A stretch of 64,000 nucleotides of DNA from Eonycteris spelaea (GCA_003508835.1 PUFA01000007.1:13539001-13603000), one strand, 5' to 3'; shown: positions 11,700 to 22,869, numbered from the stretch's first letter. The notes: generated from the sequence alone by a model not told the origin. Program-made: numbers and translations.

Positions 11700-12240
11700 T
11701 TTGGAAGTAGTATAAAAAATGCACATAACAGATATGTTGGAACATTTGTAAAAGACACGAAGAAAATCAGATGAAAAGTAAACAAGGAAACACTTAAACC
11801 TTTAAAAAGCAACAAAAAAGCTTCCAAAACAGGATATTGCAACCGTGATGTACTATTTGACTAATTGGTGAAAATTAAATATGTACAGAATCATTAAAAT
11901 GCGCACACTGGTTATTCAGTTAACCCCCAATGTTGTGACATTTGGAGGAGGGGGCAGGGACAAGGGTCTGGAAGGGAGCTAAATGTAAATCGTCGTTGAT
12001 CATATGTCAAAATTTATACGTCAAGCAACAGCAATATAGGGACATTATTTAGGAATATGGGTGCAAATACCAAAAGAAAAAGCAGAAGAGGTGAAAGTGC
12101 TTGCCTCTGGGGACAGGACTTGGGAAGCGATAACAGGGGAGCAGCTTGCTGTTTTTCTTTGTTTATTTGTCTTTGTTCTTGTTGTAAGTGTTTTAGCCCT
12201 GAGTCTGAAAATAAGAGTAAATAAATATTAGTTAAAAGCA
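11700..12240 (+). repeat. Possible ancient L1M fragment
   Basis: An A-rich sense strand with phrases such as 'agtgcttgcctctggggaca' and a 3' AT-rich tail recalls L1M 3' regions. The match is weak, and it could also be unique AT-rich DNA. Confidence 0.35.
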
Positions 12241-12339
12241 TAAATTAGTTATTAAAAATATTTGCCAGTGTGGGGTACGTCAATGGCACGCATGTCAAGA
12301 CTGATCGATTGTGGTGACTTCCCTGTACTCATACATACC

Positions 12340-12560
12340 AAATGAGCACAGAAAATTAACGTTGTTGACGTTTATTGGACATTTGCTATGTGCCAGCCAC
12401 TCTGAATTATTTCAACGTGTCTTCACAACAGCCCTGTGGTGGAGGCTCATTTACTCTGCTCTTCTACAGATGAGTGCACTTGGAGAAGGAAATGCCTTGC
12501 CCAGGGTCCTGCAGCCAGTGGTTCGTAGGAATGGAACCAGGATGGATCTGGGAGACTCAG
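12340..12560 (-). repeat. MIR SINE, antisense
   Basis: Contains 'tttattggacatttgctatg', then 'tgccagccactctgaattat', 'tcttcacaacagccctgtgg', 'gatgagtgcacttggaga' and 'ccttgcccagggtcctgcag', the reverse complement of MIR. Confidence 0.85.
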
Positions 12561-12594
12561 CAGCCACGTGCTTAATCTTGCAGTTTTGCTACCT

Positions 12595-12705
12595 TTCCTC
12601 TGCATCTTCATTTAGTATATTTAGTGCCTAATTGCCCATGCCCTGCGCTGGGCACTGTGAAGGAGAGTTAGACAGGTGCAAAGTGTGCCCTGACTCTTGT
12701 CGACA
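12595..12705 (-). repeat. Possible L2 fragment, antisense
   Basis: A phrase like 'ccctgcgctgggcactgtga' followed by 'gacaggtgcaaagtgtgccc' fits antisense L2 3' sequence, but the match is short. Confidence 0.4.
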
Positions 12706-13084
12706 GTGACATGTCTGAAATAAGGGAAACATGCCCGCATTACCCACTGACTCAGTGCTGATGCACAGTGAGGGGTGGTGAAGAGAGCACCTGCGGCCCT
12801 TTAATTTGGGAGACCATGGATGCTAACGTGCTTTGGGGTGGATGCTGGTAGGCAGTAATGTGGCAGACAGGAAGGAGTTCCTCGGGACCAAATGTAACCC
12901 TCATCACCTGATCCATCACCAAGGAGATCTTTCCTTCTCTGCAAATTCTCTCCACACCATGCTTTCTGATTCCTCTTCCTGTTTGACATTCCTTTTTAGG
13001 TTTCAAAGGTTGATTTTACTTGCCTCTCTTTATAAATGTAAAGGTGGATTTTTTTTTTAATCGAGAAATACAGGAAAATAAAAA

Positions 13085-14045
13085 TAAATTACTCAAACAC
13101 TGCCTTATCCCCTCCTTTGTAACTTTAAATTTTATTTTTATTTATCAATTTATTTTATCAAATAAATTCATGTTTACAGTTTAAACAGTCAAATACTACT
13201 CCAGGCTTAGAATGACCAACAGTAGTGGGGACTCTCTTTCTTTCCAGCTCTATACTCCAATTCTTTCAGGTGGTGTTTCAGATCTTTATCTCTATATTTC
13301 TCAAAAGCATGCTTAAATAGCTTTTCTTATTGATTGATTGATTGAGTTTATAGAGTTTTGCCATTAAAAGTGAAGACTTAGATCACTTAAGTTGCTCTCT
13401 TCCCACTATGTCCAACCTTCCCACCTATATACATAATCCCCTTCCCCATCCTCCGGATGGTAATATCACCATTTTAGGGTAAGTCAGGAGTCAGTACTTA
13501 CATAAAACTATACAAATAGTGTCCACAGCTGAGCCACACTGTGCATTAGGAGTATACTATTTCCTTTATTACTCCTCACCCTCCACTCTCATCCCCACCT
13601 CACCCCAGCATTCACAATTACATTATCCGTTTGCTTCGTTTTCTAAATACCTAGCCTTTGTTTTCCTCCAAGTCTCCTCTCAATATGATCCTCCCATCAG
13701 ATAGCCTATCAGCTCTACCTTTTGCGCTGTTGACAGCTCTCCCCGAGCCCTTGACCTTGACTGGTTGGCCATTCCTTCTGGCTGCTCCGCCGTCCTCCTG
13801 GGTTTTTCAGTCTCCCCTCCAGCTTCCCAGGATATCCAGTCTCTTATTTTTGCTTTGAATCAACTGTGTCCTGGATTCCATGCCTTTCTGCTTTCCGGGC
13901 TTATTATTCCCTTGCTTTGATTGAGCTCACAATCTGTGAACTTCCTAAGAAAGAACAAGAAATAAATTGTTTGAGTTCTGGTTTGAATTTTGAACTCACC
14001 AGCCTGGAAGCATGATGGTGCTTTAATTTGTACAACAGAATTCCC
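13085..14045 (-). repeat. L1ME-type LINE 3' region, antisense
   Basis: Long block-by-block match to the common antisense L1ME region. Landmarks are 'tttacagtttaaacagtcaa', 'ttgttttctaaatacc'-like sequence near 13640, 'tggccattccttctggctgc', 'tatccagtctctta', 'ttattattcccttgctttga' and 'aacttcctaagaaagaa'. Heavily diverged; the open frames at 13519-13858 are inside it and not genes. Confidence 0.7.
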
Positions 14046-14329
14046 CCTTGCACCTACCAACCATAGATAACCCCACTCTGTCTGTTTCCCCAGCTTGTGG
14101 TGAACCCATTCCCCAGGACAACATACTGAGTGACCTTGTCTGGCACAAGGCCACTACCCATGCCTGACAAATGCCAATCAATAGCACTGTCTTAATAATA
14201 CCTTAGCCTCAACACCCAAAGTTTACGTTGCATTAATCACCTAATAAAGAAACCTTCACAGGTGCTAATTACTAGCCTAGTCTTTATACTAGACCCATTT
14301 AAAGAAGTGCCATTTTAGAAGCTGTAGTG

Positions 14330-14492
14330 CTTATAGTCACTCGACAAACATTTATTACATGTCTACCATATACAAGACACCATGCTAGAGCTTTGACATT
14401 GATTATCTGATTTAATCCTCATGGCAATCTTGTGAAGTGGGCATCATCGCCATTTGTAAATGAGGAACCAGTTTCAGAGAATAAAGCTTCTA
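14330..14492 (-). repeat. MIR SINE, antisense
   Basis: Contains 'atttattacatgtctaccat', 'aatcctcatggcaatcttgt', 'gaagtgggcatcatcgccat' and 'ttgtaaatgaggaacc'. It abuts the following L2. Confidence 0.8.
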
Positions 14493-14494
14493 CA

Positions 14495-15155
14495 GCTATT
14501 CATTCAACACATTTACTGGGCACCTATTGTGTGCTAGGTGACAAAGATTCTGCAGGGGCAGATATACATGTCCTTGGCCTCTTGAAGCATCTAGTCTGGC
14601 TCAGGGTGACAAACATTAAATACATAATTTTACAGTTTATTAAATACATTTGAGACAAGTGCCACAAAAAAAAGTATGAGATGATATATCCCAGTCTGGG
14701 AGAATCAGAGATAGTCTATCCCAAGGCACTGCTTTAGATTGTAAGATTAGTAAGAGTTACTCAGAGGAAATGAGGCGTAGGGAAGGGAGAGAGGGAAGAA
14801 GAGCCCAAGAGAAGGCTCAGAGGCAGGAAGGCACTTTGTGTACGTGAGGAACTGAGCAGCAAATGTAACCAGAGCATAGTGTGTGGCATAAGCTCAACCG
14901 GGACTAGGTCAGGGAGCATTTCAGGAAGGGTTTATGTGCTCTGTTAAGGAACTAGCACATTATTTTTGAGGACACGAGGAGGCAATGAAATGCAATGATG
15001 AGATTTATTTTGTAAAAAGTGCTTCTGATTGTCGTGGAGACATTTTGCTGGAGGAGACAAGGGTGGGAAGACAGAGCAGGCTGCTCTAGACATCATGTGG
15101 GCGGTGACGGCTGCTTGGTGGGGATGGGGAGAAGTGCAGGGATCCAGGAGGTATT
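14495..15155 (-). repeat. L2 LINE, antisense, 3' end plus coding remnant
   Basis: Starts with the L2 3' end ('attcattcaacacatttact', then 'gggcacctattgtgtgctag'). It continues through remnants typical of antisense L2 upstream sequence, including 'atttcaggaagggtttatgt', 'gaggcaatgaaatgcaatga' and 'tgcttctgattgtcgtggag'. At about 660 bp it is one of the longer L2 pieces here. No intact frame remains. Confidence 0.7.
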
Positions 15156-15157
15156 TG

Positions 15158-15250
15158 ACAAGAGGGCTCACTCAAGGTCACATGAAACTGAGCCGGGATC
15201 TGAAGCCAGCTCCTGCGGTGACAAGGCCAGTGCTCTTTCTGATATGTGAA
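15158..15250 (-). repeat. MIR SINE fragment, antisense
   Basis: Contains 'cactcaaggtcacatgaaac', then 'tgagccgggatctgaagcca' and 'ccagtgctctttctgata', the 5' half of MIR in reverse orientation. Confidence 0.65.
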
Positions 15251-15814
15251 AGCTGCATCTTTCTCTGTGCAAGGGTGATCAGGGTGCCTGCACACTCACC
15301 ACCCGGGAATTATGAAGAATTTCTTTCTTCTCTGTGCAATGATAACATGCCCCTGCATTAGGCTGTGCTCTATGCCAGTCACTTGGGATAAAAGCAGAAA
15401 ACGTAGCCATCGCCTTTAAGAGCACACAGCTGAATCAAGTCAATAGGAATGTAAACAAGGTCTCAAACCAAAATGAAGCATGAAGAACTTATAGAAACTC
15501 TAGAATCTTATTTATTTCTTATAGCCCTAATTTCAGGGCTATAGTTCTTGACCTATACTCAATGCCTAGCAATATCTTTAATGGTTCTGGAATTCGTGTC
15601 CATTTTCCCAAACAGACTTAAAATAGCATCACCCTCAGACTGATTCTCTGCCCTGTCCAGACATTCTATTCCTGGGAACAATAGTACACATTTGAAATTA
15701 TTTTATTGTTTTTTCCATTCAAATATTCTCCCAAATAATTTATCTTTCTGAATTTATTGGTCAATGTTTTAAAACCTTCTCACTGATGGACTTCTTGGTC
15801 ATGGGGGCAGAAAC
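15251..15814. other. Unassigned sequence
   Basis: No gene. A short run near 15360-15480 (ctctatgccagtcacttggg) may be another antisense L2 fragment, but I cannot confirm it. Confidence 0.4.
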
Positions 15815-16195
15815 CATGTGTTCAAGTCAGGCAGAGAAAGATAAATACCATATGATTTCACTTATATGCGGAATCTAAGGAACAAAAAGAACAAACAAAT
15901 CAAAAACAGACTAATGAAAATAGTGAACAATTTGGTAATGAACAGAGGGGAAGAGGTTGGAGGGCTGGAAGAATGGGATGAAGGATTAAAGTACAGCTTA
16001 GTAGTTGATAGACGGTCATGGGGATGGGGAGCATGGCCTAGGGAGTGCAGTTAGCATTAATGTATTGGCTAGGTGGAGGGCCAGGGGAGAGAAGGAGCCA
16101 TTAGAGGGATCGTTTTATAAGCTATATAAATGTCTAACCAGTGTACTGTATACTTGAAACTAATTAAGATAAATAAACTTATTTAAAAAAAGGAA
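15815..16195 (+). repeat. L1 LINE 3' end (5' truncated, laurasiatherian type)
   Basis: Begins at 'agagaaagataaatacc' with 'atatgatttcacttatatgc' and 'ggaatctaaggaacaaaaag'. It runs through 'ggtcatggggatggggagca' and 'tataaatgtctaaccagtgt' and ends 'gtatacttgaaactaatt' plus an A-rich tail at about 16165-16190. It looks among the younger L1 copies of the window. The 3' sequence type is the main hint to lineage. Confidence 0.85.
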
Positions 16196-16199
16196 TATG

Positions 16200-17050
16200 A
16201 CCACATGACCTAAATTTCCTGCAATATTCTTAGTTTCCATGTGTAACAATCATTGTTAGAACATGTATCCAAGTTTGGTTTGAAAAAAGGTTTTATCTCT
16301 CAGGAAGGTACGTAGGGACTGGAAGGTGTGTGACTCTAATGGAAACTTTGGGGTGCAACTTGAAAAAGGAATACAGAACCCTGCAGTTCTCATTGCTTCT
16401 AGACTAGGGAGTCTCTCGTGGATGCCTTGAGCACTTGGGCTGTGTTCCTCGGGGACCTTTCCTGAGGCACCATTTGGAGGGGGCTGCGGTGAGTGGGGGG
16501 CAAAGAACACTTGTTGCTTATGGCACATGATTTGTTCTCTAAGGTTGTAAAACCCTGTGTTCCCTGGTCCAGGCCTTAAAAAAAACAGTCTTAACTACAA
16601 AAGGAAAGTGTTGTTCAGTGGTGTGCTGGTAAACATTTATTTCACTTAAACAATGTGTAAACACAGTTTCCAAATGATACAATAATTTTTATTGTCAGTT
16701 CCTCATAGTAATGGATTCCCACAGAATGCGTTTGTTGATTTTTGTTCTGGTTCTTGTATCTGGAGTGTAGCTAATCCATTATTTCAATCCGCAAACAAGT
16801 GTTGTTCTCACATGAATGTAGGTTGATATTTTCCTTTCCGATAATAGGTAAGGAGAAAGTGAAACAACAAAGCTGTGTGTTGCGCCTTCAATCATTTGTC
16901 AATGACACAAACAACTCTGCTGAATTAAATGGTGGTTTTCGACTATCAGAATATTTTTTTGTGCTCAGGTATTTGTGCTATTCACAATGTATTGGTAATA
17001 GACACATTTTAAATTGCTCTGCACTATTAACTTTTCTCCATCACTCTTTC
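16200..17050. other. Unique sequence, no gene supported
   Basis: No repeat or exon recognised. AT-rich from 16600 onward. Open frames at 16256-16528 (minus) and 16799-17152 (plus) show no motif I recognise. Confidence 0.45.
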
Positions 17051-17059
17051 AAAAGCCTT

Positions 17060-17280
17060 GACCAGGGATCAGTAAACGATAGTCTGGGCCAAATCCGGTC
17101 TCTCCATCCGATTTGGTCACTAAGGCTTATTGGAACACAGTCTGTCCATTAGTTTTGCCTATGGCTACTTTTGTACAACTGCGGAGGTGTGTAGTTAGAC
17201 AGAGACCGTGTGGACGCAAAGCTGAAAATACTTACTGTATGACCCTTTACAGACTAAAGTTTGCCAACCCCAGGTCAACA
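17060..17280 (-). mobile_element. hAT-Charlie nonautonomous element (MITE-type)
   Basis: Follows a common mammalian hAT-derived consensus end to end: 'gggccaaatccggtctctcc', then 'cttattggaacacagtctgt', 'cctatggctacttttgtaca', 'agagaccgtgtggacgcaaa', 'ccctttacagactaaagttt' and 'gccaaccccaggtc'. The terminal parts 'accagggatcagtaaac' and 'gtttgccaaccccaggt' are the diverged inverted ends. Orientation is relative to how the family is usually written. Confidence 0.8.
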
Positions 17281-17284
17281 AACA

Positions 17285-18060
17285 ATAAATCAAGCCTCGA
17301 TCTGTAGTGCTTGATGTGTAGTGTTTGCTGACTTGGAGTGTTTGGGGGAAACCAAGAGTTTGAACGTGGACGTGTCTTAGGTGTTGAAGTGCTGAGCAGA
17401 CCGCCACGCATGAGTCTGGAAGGCAGACGGAGAGGCTGGGCTGTGGGTGCAAGTTTAGGGAATCAGCAATAGGTAAAGAGCATTTAAAGGCATGAGACAG
17501 ACTATGCCACTTATAAAGGAAGCTGATATACAGAGACGAGTGTCTGAGGACTGGGTTTTGGGCCCCGATAGTTAGCGTGAGGACCCAGCAAAGGAGTTCC
17601 TGTATTTCTAAAATGAGAAGGCTCAAAGAATCCTCTTTGTCAGGGCATTTACAAAAGGGTGGGTTGAATGGTTCAGGGAGTAGATGAACGAAAAGCCCGC
17701 TTAACAGTCCTGTGGACAGGCTGGCAGTCTCCACTGTAGTGAGGACTTCTGCTCTGTCACTTTTTCTCAGATGAGAAATTTCGATATTTAGCAAGTTTTC
17801 TCCACATTGATTTTAAAGTAAAATGTATGTCATATGAATTTCCAGTGTGTTCTATGGTCAGGCAAATAAGATAGGATGTGGTAGCCGTAAAAACACGGGG
17901 TGCTACTGTAGTTGCCAGGCTACAAGAACGAGAAGTGAGCGAATGCCGTCTTGCTACTCCCCAGCGGAGAGCCAGGGAGAGCTGTGTCACAAGCCTTTTG
18001 CACTTCACCTGGCCCACTGCAGACTCAATATTAAGTTTCTTGCTTCCCTTCAAGTCTCAG
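17285..18060. other. Unique sequence, no gene supported
   Basis: No repeat recognised. A minus-strand open frame of 199 codons (17195-17794) begins here and runs into the hAT element, which argues against a real protein. Confidence 0.45.
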
Positions 18061-18062
18061 TG

Positions 18063-18240
18063 ATGTCACTGGCAGCTGTGTGACCTCAGGAAAGTTGCTT
18101 AACTTCTCTGAGCCTCTATTTCCTTATTGTAATGACTAATTATTTCCACCATATGGTGTTTGTAAAGATGAAATAATTTGAAATAGATTATAGCATGTAG
18201 TGAACTGCAAAACGATATGCAAATATGAGAGGTGGAAATG
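18063..18240 (+). repeat. MIR SINE
   Basis: Contains 'agctgtgtgacctcaggaaa', then 'gttgcttaacttctctgagc', 'ctctatttccttattgta' and a degraded 3' end with 'gatgaaataatttgaaata'. Confidence 0.85.
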
Positions 18241-18699
18241 ACTGTGCCTATAATAAGATGGCTCGATTTACACAATAATGGATTTTCATACTTTGCATAA
18301 ACAATTAGGATGTCTATATGTAACTCAATGCACTTATTCTCTTCGGGACCCAAATATTTCAAACAGATATGAAAACATCCCTCATTATTAGGTCATGTAT
18401 TCCTTGCTGGCCCAGAGAATTGGGAGGATGAGCTAACTAATCAGACCCCATATCAATCATTGGCTCCTCAGCTGGAAATATAAAACATAACACCGAATTC
18501 TCAGTTCCCAGATCCATTCCTGCTCTTTCCTTCTGGTGTCTGATCTGCCTTCTTTCTATGTCAGTTGCCAGGAAACTCCTCTTGTCTTCCTCCTTTGTCT
18601 CCCATGAAATTGATAAAAAGCAAGAGGGAAATTACAGGCTGAAAAGGATCCTTCCTGACTGTGTTAGCAAGCATCTATTATTAAGTCATTTTAGGCTAA

Positions 18700-18845
18700 T
18701 GTAGGGAGTGAGTAGACCTGGGTTCTCTAGCTTTGACATTCACAAACCATCGCTGTAAAGCATTTCCATTCGTCAGTGAATACATTGAATCCAAGCTCTA
18801 AGGATCTTTCTAGCTCTTTATGTGATTCTGTGACAACCTTTTTGG
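18700..18845 (+). repeat. MIR3-like SINE fragment
   Basis: Contains 'agacctgggttctctagctt' and ends with 'aaggatctttctagctcttt' and 'atgtgattctgtgac', the characteristic MIR3/MIRb 3' signature. Confidence 0.6.
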
Positions 18846-18887
18846 AGACTAGAAGCCCATCACTCTCAGTCTAGTTATTTCAATATC

Positions 18888-18906
18888 ATTCCACCAGGTG
18901 GCGATG
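18888..18906 (+). promoter_or_regulatory. CTCF-like motif
   Basis: The core ccaccaggtggcg at 18891-18903 fits the CTCF consensus core CCAsyAGrkGGCr in all key positions. A motif match alone does not show binding. Confidence 0.4.
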
Positions 18907-19415
18907 TTTATTTCCTTAAACCCACAGCGAGTTTCACTGAGGAGGAAGGGGGAGTGGCCAGAGCCAAGTTTCATTGCGGGCTTTTTCTCTCCCGAAGTAG
19001 GAAAAGAATGATTCCTTATTGTGGAAGAAAAAAGGAAATTTCCTTCTGAACACCTTAGGCAGTTTATGCTGGAAACCGACAGGGCCATTGTTTAGTGATT
19101 TATCCTCTCTGCAGGGACTGGAATCCCCAGTTGGAATTTTGTCTTCTGTGATTACATAGAGTGGGAACTAGGAGACGCTGGAATTGGTGGGTCCGGGTAA
19201 GCGTAGGGGCAGTGGAGATAGATATAGGCTGGCCCGCTGGTGGGCTTGCATGAGCCCTGCAAAACTCACCCAGAACGGGGCATCGGATGCTAAGGTTCTC
19301 CAGGCCACGCAGGACTAGGAGTTGCCAGATGCACACATATGTAAAGATCGTCCTTGCAGAATCAGACTGCTTTACTTGTGAAGACCAGAGAGCAAGAGCG
19401 CATCATGCAGTCCTG
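18906..19415. other. Unique sequence, no gene supported
   Basis: No repeat or exon recognised between the CTCF-like motif and the short MIR at 19420. Confidence 0.4.
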
Positions 19416-19417
19416 TG

Positions 19418-19478
19418 CTTTTCTCATGCAGATGGGGAAACTGAGGCCCAGAGCCAGCCAGTTCTCCAAATTGCGCCT
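19418..19478 (-). repeat. Short MIR fragment, antisense
   Basis: Contains 'ctcatgcagatggggaaact' followed by 'gaggcccagagccagcc', the reverse of the most conserved MIR core. Confidence 0.65.
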
Positions 19479-19777
19479 CCTTGCCAAATTATGTTTTACT
19501 TAAACATTTCAAATAGACTTTTCCAGTGTCTGGTGTGGTGCGCTCAGCTAGCACAGCTTGTTTGGCTTGCTGGCCTCTGGGGCTGCCAAACACCTTCATG
19601 CATGCACACCAGGGCATGCTGCACTGAACTGGACTCCAACAGCTGGCTGATGTGTTCAAAGACATCGAAGAGCAGATTGACCCAGTAGGGGAAAAGAGTC
19701 GTTTAAGGTAATTGTTTATTAATCTGTAAAACAAATCTCATAGTAGAGTTTGTTGGTTTGTTTTTGTGCATTTAAGA

Positions 19778-20028
19778 ATAATAATAACAAGCTTTTATTT
19801 AGTGTTTCCTATGGACCAGGCTCTGTGTTAAGCACTTGACATCATTATACCATATAGTAACCCTCCTAACAAAGCTGCAAAGTAGCTATTACTATCCAGT
19901 TACTTAACCTCAGAGAGGTTCAATAACTCACTCAAGGTCACACAGCAGGAAGGAACAGAGCTAGCATTCACACCCTGGTTTGCCTAACTCCAGATCTGAT
20001 CTTTTAGCCTCCACGTTATATTTTATGA
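19778..20028 (-). repeat. MIR SINE, antisense, near full length
   Basis: From 'aataataataacaagctttt' through 'tgtgttaagcacttgacatc', 'aaagtagctattactatcca', 'acctcagagaggttcaataa', 'ctcaaggtcacacagcagga' to 'aactccagatctgatctttt'. All blocks are in reverse order; one of the best-preserved MIRs here. Confidence 0.95.
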
Positions 20029-20374
20029 CACTGTCTCATTTATAGGATCTGATCTAGAAACTTACTGGTGTTTCTTAACAAAGCACCGGTCACTATCTCA
20101 TATTTTCCTACCGTGACATGAAGGCTCAGTGACAGTGAGCCAGCTAAGAGCCTAGAGATTTCATGACATCAGTGTCGCACCTGCAGGACACTCAGAACAT
20201 GAACACATGGAATGACAAGGGGTGCTTCTGAGAGCTGTCAGCACCAGAATCCAAGAAACAATTAGAATCTGTGTTTGTTTGGAAGTTTTTCCCACTACCT
20301 GTGCAGGTGAGGATAACTAGCCATCCTGGGCCTGCAGGAATGACGGCGAAGTAATGGAAGCTAGAATAACGACA

Positions 20375-20492
20375 CTCTCTTCTGTGCCTTGGTCTGAGCC
20401 AAGCGTTTCATGTGCAGGATCTCACTTGGGCCTCACAACAGTGTCGTTGCAGGGACTACTCTGTCCCCATCTCACAGGGAACAATGTCTTAA
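20375..20492 (-). repeat. MIR SINE fragment, antisense
   Basis: Contains 'gagccaagcgtttcatgtgc', then 'tcacttgggcctcacaacag' and 'ctgtccccatctcacaggga'. Confidence 0.75.
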
Positions 20493-20654
20493 ATACAGGA
20501 AGTTGTTCTAAAGAAACTTGATACCAGATACAAAAGGTCTTCAGAAATCAAGGTTCCTGACTTCCCCCAAAAGGATGTGAAATTGAGATATCTTATTAAG
20601 GTGTAGATGAATAATAAATAGTGCCCAGAGCAGTAGTTACTGTCACAGAAGAAT

Positions 20655-20905
20655 TGGCAAGGATTTCCAGTCTGACAGATTTGGATTCCCAGCTCAACGC
20701 CACCCCCTTCTAACCATGGGACCTCGGGCCAATTACCTAACTTTTTCCGAGTTTCAATTTCCTCATCTTCAAAAAGGGGATAATATTATATACATCCCAG
20801 GGTTGCTGTGCATATTAAATGAGATCACGTAGGTAAAGTGCCTGGCATAGTTTCTGCAACGTACTCAGTGTTCAGTAAATACTAATGATGATGACGAAGA
20901 TGGTT
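20655..20905 (+). repeat. MIR SINE, near full length
   Basis: Contains 'acagatttggattcccagct', 'gggacctcgggccaattacc', 'gtttcaatttcctcatcttc', 'cccagggttgctgtgcatat', 'aagtgcctggcatagtttct' and 'gttcagtaaatactaat'. All MIR blocks in order. Confidence 0.93.
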
Positions 20906-21087
20906 GCTCTTAATGCCCTTCCAGCCAGCTGCCCACCCTTAACCCAAATCTTTCTTCATGACCGTCGTGAGACACTTTGGAATCTCTGAACCCATTTAAA
21001 GCTCAGTTATCTTGAAGACCCTGCCGTGTCTGTGTGTTGAAGGCTCATTTGTTTCTGAGATGACCCTCATTCTCCATGCCCCTGTTC

Positions 21088-21232
21088 AATTTTTTTTTTT
21101 AAATATCTATCTATCTATCTATTATTTAATTTTTAGTAAATGTATTGGGGTAACATTGGTTAATAACATTATATACATTTCAGGTACACAACTTTGTAAT
21201 ACGTCTGTATATTTTTGCTGGACTCCAGAATT
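21088..21232 (-). repeat. L1 LINE 3' end, antisense
   Basis: Starts with a T-run and ATCT repeats (the antisense A-rich tail), then 'tattggggtaacattggtta', 'ataacattatatacatttca' and 'ggtacacaactttgtaatac'. This L1 3' end is familiar from bat and some other laurasiatherian genomes. Strongly 5' truncated. Confidence 0.75.
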
Positions 21233-21573
21233 TAGGTAGTGAATTCTTAGGGCTTCAGGAGCCGTGGTCAATGATAAGTTTACTATCTGAGCCCAATAAA
21301 TGTTCAATGAATAAATAAGAGCCAATAAAACTATGAAAACCAAGAGTAAAAATAAGTATCCTTATATGCGCTTTAGACCTTAAATTTAAATCCAAGCTGC
21401 TAAATGTCAAGTGTGTGTCTAATAAAGATTCTACAGAGGGCCTGGAGTGGCGCGACCAAAGAAGAGGGAGCCTCCAGTGTTCGTCACTGGGAGGCCAGAT
21501 GGATGGCCACCTGGGGCAGGCCAGTGTCCTCGCATCTCCTGGTCTGTTAAATATCATGGAAAACACTCAAGTC

Positions 21574-21590
21574 AAAAGATACTTCCTGTC
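21574..21590 (+). repeat. Target-site duplication, left copy
   Basis: The 17-mer aaaagatacttcctgtc; its partner at 21735-21751 differs by one base (c to t). It flanks the 5S rRNA retrocopy. Confidence 0.85.
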
Positions 21591-21734
21591 TACGTTCATG
21601 CCACCCTGAATGTGCCTAATCCCATCTGATCTCAGAAGCTAGACAGGGTCAGGCCTGGTTAGTACTTGGAAGGGAAACCACCTTGGAATACCAGGTGCTG
21701 TAGGCGTTAATAAAAATAAAAAATAAAAAATAAT
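21588..21734 (+). pseudogene. Retroposed 5S rRNA copy (5S pseudogene or 5S-derived SINE)
   Basis: About 120 bases (21588-21708) align without large gaps to vertebrate 5S rRNA. Recognisable segments include 'caccctgaatgtgcctaatc', 'tctgatctcagaagctagac', 'agggtcaggcctggttagta', 'cttggaagggaaaccacctt' and 'ggaataccaggtgctgtagg'. It is followed by an A-rich tail of AATAAA-like units (21709-21734), not the poly-T terminator of a functional 5S gene, and is bounded by 17-bp direct repeats. Several changes fall in the internal promoter (in the box A region, 'agctagacagggtcagg' for the functional agctaagcagggtcgg), so it is probably not transcribed. The structure indicates L1-type retrotransposition. 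5S-derived SINEs are known in fruit bats, so this could be a member of such a family rather than a lone pseudogene; one copy cannot decide. The first three bases (gtc) are also the end of the duplication. Confidence 0.9.
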
Positions 21735-21751
21735 AAAAGATATTTCCTGTC
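21735..21751 (+). repeat. Target-site duplication, right copy
   Basis: The 17-mer aaaagatatttcctgtc matches the left copy at 16 of 17 positions, which marks the 5S retrocopy insertion as relatively recent. Confidence 0.85.
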
Positions 21752-22104
21752 AGGAAAAGGAGACCAGAGACGGAAGAGGGAAAAAGGAAGAGGCCTCTCC
21801 AGGGCACCTCCCTCCTGGAATGGGGACTGTGAATCTATAACAGAAAGGCTTTTAAAAAGTAGTATCAGGCTGCCTTGGTGATGTTCTTGTAGTTAAACAG
21901 AAAAGAGCCACTTTTTAGGAAAGGCTGCAGTGACCATCAAATTCTACTCCATCCACCTGCCATGTTGCCTAAATCCCACCATTAGTATCTCTTTCCTTTA
22001 GGCTAACAAACAAGTAAGAGTAAGGTCTGGAAAATTCTTATTCTATATTCTTGACTTTTGGATTGCCTCTTCTTGATTATGAACATAAACAAAACTAAAA
22101 TCTC

Positions 22105-22610
22105 CATATTGTTTTTTTCCTAGGCATCATAGAATATTTTAAAAAAAAGAGATAAGCAAAATTAAAAAAATAAATTCAGCCCATAATGAAATCACCCAGA
22201 GATAGCTATTATTAAAATTTAAGTATTCCTTTCTGCTATATTCTTTTATCACAAAACTTTTTTTTTCTTGTGAAATTTAATACAACACAATTTAACTATC
22301 TTTTTCTTTAGAGTTAGCAAGTTTTGTTTCTTATTTAGAAAATCTCTTTCTGAGTTATGAAGAATTCTCCCACATTTTTTTCTAGAAGCTTTATATGGTA
22401 TCTTTCAAATAAGGTTAAGAACCCCTAGAATTGATTTCTCTTTATGGCATGAGGTAGGGACATGTTTTATTTTTCCCTCCAGAAAGATTTCCAGTTGTAC
22501 CAAGATCATTTTTTCCTACCACTACTCTGAAATTTTATTTTTTGTTGAAAAATCAATCTTCCATACATGGATGGCTCTCTCTCTACATGCTCTCATGTTC
22601 CATTGGACAA
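22105..22610 (-). repeat. L1M LINE, antisense
   Basis: The stretch 22300-22605 matches antisense L1 ORF2 end: 'agaattctcccacatttttt', 'tctagaagctttatatggta', 'gaattgatttctctttatgg', 'catgaggtagggaca', 'ccagttgtaccaagatcatt', 'tgttgaaaaatcaatctt' and 'catgttccattgga'. Upstream 22150-22260 ('aattcagcccataatgaaat') is probably part of the same or another L1M. Confidence 0.75.
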
Positions 22611-22869
22611 GATAGGATAGGCTATATTTTGTTTTTGGGTAACAACTCCAAATTCTCATAACTTAACATAATAAAGTTATATATTTTTTCCACTAGTAGG
22701 TCACTGGTGAGGTAAAAGATGTGTCAGGGCAACTGTCCTTCATGAAATAAAGTGTCTGCACTATTGGGAGTACTCTATATCCAGAAAAAGAGACCAGTTT
22801 CTGGTGGTGTGAGTGATTCTGAGAGGCAAAGCCTCTCCTTTTCATACTTCTGTAGTTTTTACCACTTTT

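Noticed and set aside
13519..13858. Overlapping plus-strand frames
   Set aside because: Located inside an antisense L1ME fragment.
17195..17794. 199-codon minus-strand open frame
   Set aside because: Its 3' part lies in an hAT transposon fragment, and no protein motif is visible.
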